A stretch of DNA of 64,000 nucleotides, taken from positions 54,985,802 to 55,049,801 of the forward strand of contig NC_012871.2 in NCBI RefSeq assembly GCF_000003195.3. Reading direction: 5' to 3'. Of the stretch, positions 32,733 to 43,000 are shown piece after piece. Position 1 is the stretch's first letter, and each line of letters begins with the position of its first letter. Made by a program: the position numbers and the translations under genes. The notes below the pieces were generated by a model that worked only from the letters and a program-made list of their open reading frames with translations, did not search any database and had not been told where the DNA came from. The stretch is from Sorghum bicolor. Its lineage: Eukaryota > Streptophyta > Magnoliopsida > Poales > Poaceae.

Positions 32733-33842
32733 TGCACCCCCACTATATGACATGTCTCTCCTTCGAGCAAAGCAAGGTAAAATTGTTTGACATGTCATTC
32801 ATCCTATGCTAAGGACTCGCTTAGTGCATCTAGTCATTCCTTACATGTCTTAGGATCTTTCATGAAAATCAAATGAATTTGATGCTTGTATGGTACCACT
32901 ATTGCTTCTATGCTTGACCTGATCTAGTGGTAGCATATGACATGTTTGTGGGCTTGCAATCCTAGTGTTTAATCTAGAATATGAGCTATAAGTGTTTAAC
33001 TCAACATGGTACAAGATAACCCTTATTTGGAGGTGTGAAGAAGCTTGTTCTTGGATCAAACCGAGTTAAATATCTTAGGCAAGTAATCTAGATTGAACCA
33101 ATTTGGTAAAATGATCTCACTTCACATGGTTTCACACTAACCTATCTAAAATTTGAGCTCACCTTTTGTGGTCTTTGATGACAAAGGGGGAGAGAATTTC
33201 CCAAAGATTTAAGATAGGGGAGTAACATGGTAAAAGAAGGGGATCAATTAAAATTAAAATTTTGAAGCACACAAGTAGGGGGAGCAAGCTCATAAACTTG
33301 TATGTTGCATTTGTATGTGCATCACATATGGTTGCTTGCATTTGCATTAGTTTTAGAAGCTTTCTCTCCAATGCCTTGCTTGTGTGGTATATGCTAGTTG
33401 TAAATTTGATTGATGAAATGAAGAACTAGCATGCATAGGTAGTGTAACTAGACCTTTAGTTGTTTCACAAGTGATACTAGAACAATGTTTATAATGTTGA
33501 TCTCATGGGGTGTTCTAGCTTTGTGAATGTCTAGTTACTAATGGTGCTAAGGATGGTATACATTGGCAACTCCGATTGGTATCACGCTTCAAAGGTCCAT
33601 TCTTTACACCTTAGCATCATTGGGTAGAAATTGACTCCTATATTACCTATTCAAGCATATGTGCAAGCTTTCAAATCCAAACTCTTCGCACATATGTAGA
33701 GGGAGTAATTGCTACCAATTTGGGTTTATGAAACTTGTCCACAACCTTTGCACATGGTAAAACGCTTGGGCAAGCAACATGAATCCAAGAAAAATTTTAT
33801 TGAAAATCTTTGTAAAAAGGGTTGTCATCAATTACCAAAAAG
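32733..33842 (+). other. 3' non-coding region of the copia element
   Basis: No gene is present. Several purine-rich runs lie here (near 33179, 33273 and 33698), with a CAATTACCAAAAAGG phrase near 33834, as expected near the 3' end of long copia elements. The true polypurine tract next to the LTR start appears lost in the deletion junction at about 33843. Confidence 0.5.
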
Positions 33843-34129
33843 GTGCATGCATTTAGAACCTAGTGAGCTAACTTAGCTCCTTCGAAGAAAATGATTGTGA
33901 AAATGCTAACACACGTGCACATGTTGGTTTACACATTGTGGTGTTGGCACACTTTGAGAAGGAGGTGGAGTTTGAAGGGTAGAGAGAGGATGGGTTCCTC
34001 TCTCCCTCCCGCCTCGCAAGCTCGGCGGGATTCGGCGCTTTTGAGAAAATGAAGTGCATATTTTCTATTGCGCCGGTGGGAAAATTTTGGAGAAGTCGCG
34101 GGAGTGTTCCTCACAGAGAAACACTCACC

Positions 34130-34600
34130 GAACGCTGGCCTTTGAGGCACCGGACGCTGTGGCTGAGCGTCCGGTGTGCTGTGCTGCTAGGGTTAAGCAC
34201 CGGACGGTGAACATCGGACGCTGGGGAGCTCCTGTTCATGCGTCCGGTACTATCTGACTTCGGTCGAGTGTTTGACTGGAAGCACCGGACGCTCAGGGAG
34301 CGTCCGGTGGTTAGCGTCCGGTGTGCGGGCGTTTTGCGACCCTCTCTGCGCATGGGTCCGGTGAGCACCGGACGCTACCGGTGCTTAGCGCCCGGTGACC
34401 TGTAGGTTTGCGGAACTCTCTGCGCATGAGTCCAGTGTGCACCGGACGCGTCCGGTGCTAACTTGCTCAGCGTCCGGTGCACTGCAAGTGACCGTTAGAC
34501 TTTGACATGAGCATTTCAAAAGGTGACACGTGGCTGACGTTGGAGCACCGGATGCAGGTGCTGAGCGTCCGGTGCCCCTTTAAGAGCATCCGGTGACCCC
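34130..34600. repeat. degenerate CCGGACGC/GCGTCCGG repeat array in the copia 3' LTR
   Basis: Same motif and position within the LTR as the array at 30772-31250. Units such as GCACCGGACGC and GCGTCCGGTG alternate, giving many possible hairpins just upstream of the TATA box. Confidence 0.85.
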
Positions 34601-34647
34601 GAGTTAGACCCAGTGAGAGAGCCAACGGCTCTATTTGTTTGAGGGGT

Positions 34648-34657
34648 CTATAAATAG
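34648..34657 (+). promoter_or_regulatory. TATA box of the copia 3' LTR
   Basis: CTATAAATAG on the plus strand, consistent with the orientation of the element. Any transcript would run out of the 3' LTR into 35528 onward. Confidence 0.5.
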
Positions 34658-35532
34658 TTGTTGGCCGGCTTAGGTCTCACTCTCTTGGCATTCTTGACTA
34701 CTAGACATCCTTGTGAGCCTAAGCAAACACCTCCCACTCATCTCCTTCATAGATTTTACATCTTTGTGAGATTGGGAGTGATTCCAAGTGCATTTGCTTG
34801 AGTGATTGCATCTAGTGGCACTTGGGGATCGTTCTAGCTGCGGTTTTCTTGTTACTCTTGGTGGTTGCCGCCACCTAGACGGCTTGGAGCAGCGGAGGAG
34901 CTTTGGCACGAGTTGGTGATTGTTCGTGGCCATCTCCCGGTGATTGTGAGGGATTTGTACCTTCCCCGGCGGAGAGCCGAAAGGTAACTCTAGTGGATTG
35001 CTCGTGTCATTGAGTTACCTCACTTGTGGGTTGGTTCTTGTGGTGTCCTAGTGAGGACGAGATTCGTGCTACACCTCTTAGCCACCGAACCACCAAGTGT
35101 TGGTCGACACAACGGGGACGTAGCATGTCGGCAAGCACGTGAACCTCGGGAGAAAATCGTGTGTCTTCTTTGTGTTTGTTGATTGGATTTCTCCCGGTGA
35201 TTGGACTTGATTTTATTGATTGGTTCATCCCCTCTACACGTCGGTATAAAGATCAAACCATCTCTCTTACTTTCTTGCAAACTAGAGTAGCTTACATACT
35301 TGTATAGAAACTTTAGGTAGCTCTCTAGTGTAAGTAGAGACATAGCTCTTGTGTGCCTAGTGATCATATCAACTAGAATTGTTGGATAGGTGGCTTGCAA
35401 ACCCCCTTTTAGAGCTAGAGCAAAAAGCTTTGCTTTGTTATTTACTAACCCCTTGCTCTAGTGAATTTGTAGAATTTTTAAGTAGGCTATTCACCCCCCC
35501 CCCCTCTAGCCATATTAGGACCTTTCAACTGG

Positions 35533-37405
35533 GCCAAAATATGTTGACTGGGAGCATGTCCTTGGTAGAGCTCCAACATGGACTTGGCATTGGAGTTAAA
35601 AGGCTAGTCGGTAGAAGACACATGACCACCATCATACTAGGGATGATCGATGGGCACACGATAATGATCCCCGAAAGCAGCCTTTGATTGGGCACATGGA
35701 GCGCTAGAGTGTTGTCTGGTGTATAGCCTGAGCCTATGAAACCACAAACAAACCCCTCAATGGGGATGGGATTCGAAGCAATGAAAAGGTTGCATGCTAG
35801 TCGCTTGAACCATGATAGGTTAGGTAAGTAGAGTGCCTCATGAAGGCTCTAACCAGGCGCCCTTGAGGGATTATTTGGGCCTCGCTCAGGCTTGAACTCG
35901 CCAAAGGCATCACCTAGCCTCAAAGATGGGTTGGGGACCTTCTTATCCTTCCAAAGATGTCGACCCTATGGCAAGGACCACGCGTTGGATAGGAGATCGG
36001 TCAGGAAAAATAGAATCCCCTCGCTATCATTCCTAGTGATGGGCCAGATAGAGAGAACATGAGGTGCTTGAGGGCTCTTAACGAACATCTAACATTAAGG
36101 TCATGTAAGTCCTCCACTAAACACAACCACATTGATAACTCCCAAATTGATTCTACCAATCGGTTAGGGGCTTAGGGGCAACACCTAGCGGGTGCGCTCA
36201 CACGCTTCTGCTGGATGTCGATTGAAGTCTTTTAGGGCTTCGATCACCCTGAGCAACAACTAGTTTTTTTGTTGTTGTGGGGCTTCAATCAAATGAATAT
36301 GACCAAGCGTATGGGATCTAAATAAAGGTTCTCACCTAGGCCCACTCAACCCCATATCACTCGGGGTTTTCGACCAAACAAGTAGGTCCTAACGATGAGG
36401 GTTCAGAGATCCCTGCTCGGGTCCTATTTGTCTCCAGAAACACTGCTAATAATCTTCCAACATGAGCATGCTGCAAAGCTAGTATCAGACACTCTGCGAC
36501 AGTTTAATATAGATGATCTCATTTATGTTACGAAGAACCTCATTGATATTATAAAGACATTGTTGCATGCTAAACTCTGAGTACAGAGAAGTCTCACAGA
36601 GGGAGCGAACGGTCAAATACTTCGATATCTTGACAACGACGATACTTAGAAAGTTTCGACCATCTTCAATTTGGATAAGGACAACATTTTCAATTTCCAT
36701 AAAGACCGAATCCGACACATAACTATCTAAAGCCTTATATGAACAAAAACGACCGTCTGGGTATATATCCAATAAATAATACCACTGATCCTAGCTGTAG
36801 AATGGACTTTCCAAATCAAACTCAACATTTTCTCTGTTACTCAAATTTAGATACCCATCAGGATAATCGAGTTTGAGTTTGCGTTTGAACTTGAGCTTGA
36901 AATATTACGTGATTACAATTATTATATATATGCATAACCTGCTCAGCATACATGATATCTGTTTGTAACAATTATGTTCTGATCTTCACTAGAAGATGTC
37001 AAAAGCTAGAAATCCTCCACTATCTAAAAAAGTGTGATATTTTTGTTTTGACTCGAAACTTCCATGCATGTTTTGTGGATTGGATTACGCGTGTTTCTAC
37101 AGAAATTTGAGGATTCTACAGCATTTATTTCTGCAAAAGTGATTGCAGTGAATTAAAACCTTCTCCATTTCACATTATAGCTTTTTTCTGAATCAAACCT
37201 CGCTGATTCGATCAAGTAAATTTAGAAAATACATTAACAAATATAAGTTCAAATGAATGCACTAACAATTTTAAATGAAACTAGTTTGTGTTATAGATGT
37301 CATGTGTTTTTTATATTTGACTTAGAACATAACTGAAGTTACTATATAATTTTGAATGGTGTATTTCAAGCCGGATGATAGTTAGGCTTGTGCTTAGTCT
37401 AAATT
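35533..37405. other. intergenic or old transposon sequence, no gene supported
   Basis: The first 900 bp resemble decayed retrotransposon DNA but carry no domain. The remainder is AT-rich. No start, splice-flanked exon or RNA gene was seen. Confidence 0.45.
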
Positions 37406-37617
37406 ATGGCCCTGTTTAGATTCATCCAACTAAAGTTTAGCTAACTAAATTTCAGCCAGCTAAATATTCTCTCGGCTAAACTTTAGCTGAGGTGTGTGGA
37501 TCCTCCAGCTAATAGGCTCAGCTAAATTTTAGTTGGTCTTTTAGCTGGGCCATTTGGATTCCTAGTAGCTAAATTTAGCATGTTGAAGTTTAGTTGGTGG
37601 ATCCAAATATGTCTTAT
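37406..37617. mobile_element. probable MITE with GTTTAG-type ends
   Basis: The left end GGCCCTGTTTAGATTCATCC and the right end GGTGGATCCAAATATGTC are imperfect inverses. The interior has alternating TTTAGCTAACTAAA and TTTAGCTGAG phrases that form inverted repeats. The boundaries are approximate. Confidence 0.45.
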
Positions 37618-38745
37618 ACAATTTAGTTTAGCTTTGTCAAAGTCAAATGTTTCTAATTTTGATAAAATACTAATGTTTACCACATCATATTAGTTATACT
37701 AGATTTTTTTAAAAAAAAAAGTCATGACAAAAAACTTGTAAATGTTAGTATATTTTTCTAAAATAACTTGTTTTAATTCGGAACCAAGAGAGCAGTGTGT
37801 CCAAATCAATTGCGATCCCTTGCCCTTCATTGACCGTAGCGAGCTTGGTCATGAGAAAAATCTAATCGACGATCAAATCTGCGTCCCATCGGTCACACGC
37901 GCGTCTTGACTTACATGATCGAGAGAGCATGGTTATCCACTTATCCTAGACCGCTACTAACAGTGGTTATATCAGTCGTCCTATCTTTCTATTTCGTACT
38001 GATAGTAACGTATCTAGGAATATCTGAGGTACACATCTCGTTATATATATTAGAAGGCAAATGTCTTTTATTTTTTCATAAACTCGCGTGGATATATAAT
38101 TCTGAACGAGTGGTTATTTCTCAGAATGATCGGTACATAAAATTTTGTGGCTCTGAAGCAAAATACAAATAAAATGAGACCTCTACATATTGATAAATAA
38201 AATAACTTAAATGTACTCATGCTACTAAGGCTTTTATAATCACTAAACTACAAGCTCCTTCACCATCACACTCACCTTGACTCATGTAGCTAGACCTGTA
38301 CATAGAATTTTGTGGCCCAGAAAGCAAAGTACACTTGCTCCTATATCTAGACAAATAAAATAACTAAAATATATTTGCACCATCACACGTATGTTTACTT
38401 AGATGTCCATAGTATGGTTATCTTTAGACCGCTACTACTTTTTGAAACATAGTGGTTATATCGGACAATGTCTCCGTACTGTCTTTCTATTTCGTACTGA
38501 TAGTAACAACGCTGACCTAGCTAAGTGTATTTACAAATATCTGAGGTACACATCTATATGTTAGAAGGCAAATCTCTTTTATTTTTTCAGAAACTGGCGA
38601 GAATATAAATTCTAAACGAGACATATGATTAGTTCTGAGAATGATCGAAGGCTCGAAGCACGCAGTAGTTGAGACACGGAGGTTGTGGTGGTTATGGATA
38701 GTGGATATATGATTCGTCATGGATGTTGAACCAATAATGGTTTGT
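37618..38745. other. intergenic DNA with a diverged direct duplication
   Basis: The stretch near 37910-38170 is partly repeated near 38400-38650: both contain CTATTTCGTACTGATAGTAAC, an ATCTGAGGTACACATCT phrase and a TTAGAAGGCAAAT phrase. No coding function could be supported in either copy. Confidence 0.5.
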
Positions 38746-38748
38746 TAA

Positions 38749-38980
38749 GGCCTTGTTTAGTTGGCGAAAATTTTGGATTTTGGGTACTGTAGCACTTTCG
38801 TTTGTTTGTGGCAAATATTGTTCAATCATAGACTAATTAGGATCAAAAGATTCATCTCGTGATTTACAGGCAAACTGTATAATTAGTTTTTATTTTTGTC
38901 TAAATTTAATACTTCATGCATATGCCGCAAGATTCGATGTGACGGGGAATCTTGAAATTTTTTTTGAACTAAACAAGGCC
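38749..38980. mobile_element. Tourist-like MITE (GGCCTTGTTTAGTT family)
   Basis: Ends GGCCTTGTTTAGTTGGC and GAACTAAACAAGGCC with TAA on both sides (38746-38748 and 38981-38983). It is 232 bp and non-coding. Confidence 0.85.
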
Positions 38981-40337
38981 TAAGCCCTTCACACTTACTC
39001 CCTTCGCTCTCAAAAAGTGATTTTTAACTTTTACTAAATATATATGAGAAAAATATTAATATTTATGGTATATAATTAGTATTATTACATAGATTATTAA
39101 ATATATTTTTATAATAAACTTATTTAAAGATATAAATATTGTTAATATTTTTTATAAATAAAGTTAAATTTAGAAAAGTTTGACCAGTATAAACCTTACA
39201 TCGACTCTTTTTATGGGACAAAATAGTATAGTATACCTTGGAGACCGAAGGTCAAGGGGAAAGTGGGAAATGCAGCAAGATGCGAAAAGGAAGAATGCTC
39301 GTCAAATATCAGAATAAGAAAAATATTTTCCTATTATTAGCGCAGCTAATTAGCAAATGTTCACTAATCAGTTAATCCTGTCTTTTTTTTAGAAAAAGAA
39401 TTGTTTCTACAAATTTTTATTTGGAAACTAGGAATCGATTCTACCTCCCTTGTAACTTTTCATTTTTAGCAAAAAAAAAATCTGCAACTTTCTTTTCTAG
39501 AAAGTTACAAAGTTAACCGACAGTAAATCCTACACCTTTGCGACTTTCAAATTTTTGGCTAAAAAATATTTCTGCAACTTTAGTACTTCTTTAGAGAGTT
39601 AGTACAAAGTTTTTTTTTGGTGAAACTGGAGGAGCTTGAAAGCCCCTACAGGAATTTATTGAAATGAAAACACAAGTTAGTACAAAGTTATACGTACATA
39701 TGCAAAGTCTATATGCATAACTTTTATATATGATATTTTACAGAACAAAACTTATCACCATATTTTTTTAGAAAGTTACAAATTTAGGCACATAACTTTT
39801 ATGTATGTAATATTTTGCAGAACAAAACTATCAACATCATTTCCTAGAAAGTTGCAAAGTTATTGCACATAATTTTTATATATAATATTTTGTGGAACAA
39901 AATCTATCACCATAATTTCTTACAAAGGTACAAAGCTATGCACATACTTTTATGTATAATATTTCGTAGAACAAAACTTATCTAAAATTATAAAATCATA
40001 TATAAAACTTTTGTGTATATAATACTTTACAGAACGAAGTTATCATCAGAAACCTTTTCTTATCAAGAATTGGGTCATAAGATTCAACTAGTTGAGAAAA
40101 AGTGACAAAAAGGTGAGAAAATGGTAGAAACATCTATACGGTGTATGCATGACATGGAACGAATCCAACCTGCATGCACCGAATATATTCACCCGATTCG
40201 AATGGTAGGAAAAAACAGAAAATAAAATAAAAGTATCTGCAAGCGCAGGCCCGTGGAATGAGCCGCATGCACCATTCGCTCAATTCGAAAACGAGCAGGC
40301 AAACGCTAAGTGGAACGGGTCCTGTGAGGGTGTTTAA
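38981..40337. other. intergenic DNA with degenerate phrase repeats
   Basis: From about 39470 to 40040, phrases of the type TAGAAAGTTACAAAGTTATGCACATAACTTTTATATATAATATTTTGCAGAACAAAACTTATCA recur several times in degenerate form. The repeat unit is irregular. No gene was seen. Confidence 0.5.
39606..39661 (-). mobile_element. LINE 3'-end fragment
   Basis: On the minus strand it reads CAATAAATTCCTGTAGGGG and ends in CACC followed by a run of A. This is the layout of a LINE 3' tail with poly(A). The fragment at 50334-50400 shares the CTGTAGGGGC...CTCC layout. Confidence 0.45.
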
Positions 40338-40638
40338 GGGGGTGTTTAGTTCTTTTTTTTCCAAAAAAATTTTGGGTTTTGGTCCATTATTTGACAAAAT
40401 AGAACTAAATACCATACAATTTTTTTGACAAAAGAGGTGGTTATACTCCATTTTGAATTTTGGCCTCAAGAGGCCAAAAAACCCCAAAAAGAGCCTCAAG
40501 AGGCTTTCGTGGGGGCAATAAATTCTGTATTTTGGATGAAACTAAACATGACCCTAAAAATTTTGGCACTTTGTATTTTATCACTCCAAAGTAGTTGGCA
40601 TTTTGCATTTTGGATTCTATGGGGAACTAAACACCCCC
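40338..40638. mobile_element. MITE with GGGGGTGTTTAGTTC ends, flanked by TTAA
   Basis: 301 bp. The 15-bp ends GGGGGTGTTTAGTTC and GAACTAAACACCCCC are perfect inverses. TTAA is present on both sides (40334-40337 and 40639-40642). It is non-coding, with inverted blocks such as GGCCTCAAGAGGCC inside. Confidence 0.75.
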
Positions 40639-40769
40639 TTAATTGCCTTCCTATTTCAAAAAATTTTGGGTTTTGGTTCATCATTTTACAAAATGGAACT
40701 ACATGTAAAAATTTTGGCAAAAATGTGGTTATTCTTCATTTTGGATTTTGGCCTCAAGAGGCCAAAAAA

Positions 40770-41066
40770 GGGGTGTTTAGTTCTAAAAAATACAAAATAC
40801 AAAATGCAAACTACTTTGGAATGATGGAATGCAAAATGCCAAAAATTTTATGATCATATTTAGTTCTATCCAAAATACATAATTTATTGCCCCTCATGAG
40901 GGCCTCATGAGACTCTTTCGGGCTTTTTTGGCCTCTTCAGGCCAAAATCCAAAATGGAGAACAACCATTTTTTTGCCAAATTTTGTGCATGGTGTTTAGT
41001 TTTATTTTGCAAAATGGTGAATCAAAACCCAAAATTTTTTGGAATATGAGGGGAACTAAACATCCC
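40770..41066. mobile_element. second MITE of the GGGGTGTTTAGTTC type, nested in a third copy
   Basis: Ends GGGGTGTTTAGTTC and GAACTAAACATCCC. The sequence on either side (40641-40769 and 41067-41215) looks like the two halves of another, older copy of the same family, so this copy probably inserted into it. Confidence 0.65.
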
Positions 41067-41343
41067 AAAAACCAAAAGAGCCACATCCTCATGAGGCCCT
41101 CATGAAAGCAATAAATTCTGTATTTTGGATGTAACTAAACATGAGCTTGAAAATTTTGGTATTTTGCATTTCATCATTCTAAAGTAGTTGGTATTTTGTA
41201 TTTTGTATTTTTTTAGAACTTTCGTAGAAGTTTTATGGTCTCCCTTGTTCGCACGTCAGCACGAGAGTCCAATGAGCGCAAAAGGCGTTCAAGCCTCTTT
41301 GAACTTCTCCGGGCTCAGGCCCATTAAATGATTCAGCGACTTA

Positions 41344-42189
41344 GGGCAGTCCCTATGGTTGAAACTATGCACAATATCCAAGAGAACTAAGTCAGCAAAT
41401 AATTATCTATAGAAACTATTCTTCCAATGGAGGAGTCTTTGTGTAATAAATATTACTCCATTAACAACCGTACTGTTCAAGAAAAAACCCAAAATAGATG
41501 GATATATGCAGAATAGCAGTGCTAGTACGAGTGGAATATGTACTGGCTAAAGCGGTTAAAATAAAAAATTAAACTTAAAAATCCAGAAGCCACTATAAGT
41601 GCTCTCGTCCACATATTCAATCACCTCATCGAGCCTTCTAGTCCACACAACCTACGCTAGTACAAGCAACCTCTGATGCCTCTCTCTATCCCCTCCCCTT
41701 CTGAAAGCTTTCGTTCGCTCCACTTCCACCCGAACACAGAGCAGAGCGCGTGCAGCACCATGGACGCAGTGGCCATCGGCGAGCGCACGCAGCGGCAACA
41801 CAGTCGAGCGCGTGGCCAGTAGAGCAAGCGCACAACAGCAGCGTGGGCAAGTGCGGTGGCCATCGGCGAGCACCGTGTAGCGGCTAGCAGAGCAACCGCG
41901 TGGCGAGCAGAGCCAGTATGCGCAGTGGCGTCGGGCGAGCGCGCTCAGCTACGACCGGCGAGCAATCACGTCCCCAACTTGATAGAAACGACTAGTTTCT
42001 TCCCAACGCTGAAATCACCATTTCTTGGTGTATCGGTTCAAGAGTCGACATGGTTTCCTATAGAAGAAACGGTTTCCTTTGGTTTTCATCTCTTTCCTCA
42101 TTAATTATGATGCCACATCAGCATTTTGCTTAGCTGTCAAGTTATTTAATAGGGATAGAAACTATCATTAATTCTCCGTTGGAGTGCCC
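41344..42189. mobile_element. non-autonomous DNA transposon, PIF/Harbinger-like
   Basis: The left end GGGCAGTCCCTATGG and the right end GGAGTGCCC are imperfect inverses, and TTA lies directly outside both ends (41341-41343 and 42190-42192). The 846-bp interior has a GC-rich stretch with a repeated GTGGCCATCGGCGAGC phrase (two copies near 41768 and 41857), but no transposase. The open frames in it are not conserved-looking. Confidence 0.55.
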
Positions 42190-42192
42190 TTA

Positions 42193-43000
42193 TGCCTCGT
42201 GCCCAAGAGGCTCGCCGGCGCTTTTCCGTCCACAAAGCGCCGATGAAGAGAGCCGCCCGACCCGACGCTCTCTAGTTTCTCACGAGCATTTCGTCAAACA
42301 GCTTCGCCGGCGACGGCGAGGCGCCATTGCGTGGATGGATAACCCCCTTGCTTCCGGGTGCGGTGAGGTCTCCTCCGCCACACTCGCCCCGCATCTTTCA
42401 TGTACTAGTAATCTGGTCCGTCTTTTCTTCGTCTTCCCCTCGATACCCACTAGCTTGTTGTTAGTAAAGTCCCGTCCTGAAATAGTATACCCTTTTGTTG
42501 CTCCAGATGAGCTCGTGTAATTAGATAAATTTGAACATCTAATCGCGTACTACCTGTGTTATCATCTTGATCAACACAGTTTAGATCTATTGGGGTCGCC
42601 ATATTTTCTATTGTGAGAAAAGAGTATGTGTACAAAGTTTGCAAAAGCTGAACTTGTTTATATGGTAGGAATTGGGCTTTTTTTTTTTTTACAAATTGGC
42701 AAGAGCTCAGACTTTCAATTAAGAGAGACAGAGTATATATACAGGGTGATCAAAAGCCAAAATCAAAGCGCTCCAAAGCTCTCATCTCCTCAGGAAGCTA
42801 AACCCGTTGTCATCTCCTCAGGAATTGGGCATTATCGGCCAACTTTACACCAACAGGTACAATATCCTCTATCAGCTATACAATTTGTCTCTAGCTTGAC
42901 AAGCTCTGACTAATGAATACGCTATTTACATACAATGCAATCATTGTTCCGCAACGCCTGCACTATTTGAGCATCGGGATTAATCAAGCTGTCTCACAGT
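42193..43000. other. region downstream of the ABC transporter gene
   Basis: This holds the likely 3' UTR of the minus-strand transporter gene (from 43000 downward). The rest is non-coding, including a T-run at 42677-42690. No second gene was supported. Confidence 0.5.

Larger units (their letters stand above)
27213..35527 (+). mobile_element. Ty1/copia LTR retrotransposon, deleted and interrupted
   Basis: The element is bounded by ACTGG duplications. It starts with a partial LTR (27213 to about 27535) whose beginning (TTAAAGCCCTAGTTTGG) matches the inverted end of the solo LTR at 31978. It then runs into pol without primer site, gag or protease. Pol continues to 32732, broken by a solo LTR. 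About 1.1 kb of 3' non-coding DNA follows, with purine runs such as GACAAAGGGGGAGAG (33179). The rest of an LTR spans about 33843-35527. The LTR ends with CCCTCTAGCCATATTAGGACCTTTCA-type sequence. The element cannot be autonomous. Confidence 0.8.
33843..35527 (+). repeat. truncated 3' LTR of the copia element
   Basis: This aligns in reverse orientation with 29616 to about 31390 of the solo LTR and ends with AGGACCTTTCA. The first several hundred bases of the LTR are missing at the left. It holds a plus-strand TATA box (CTATAAATAG, 34648-34657) and the CCGGACGC array. Confidence 0.72.
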
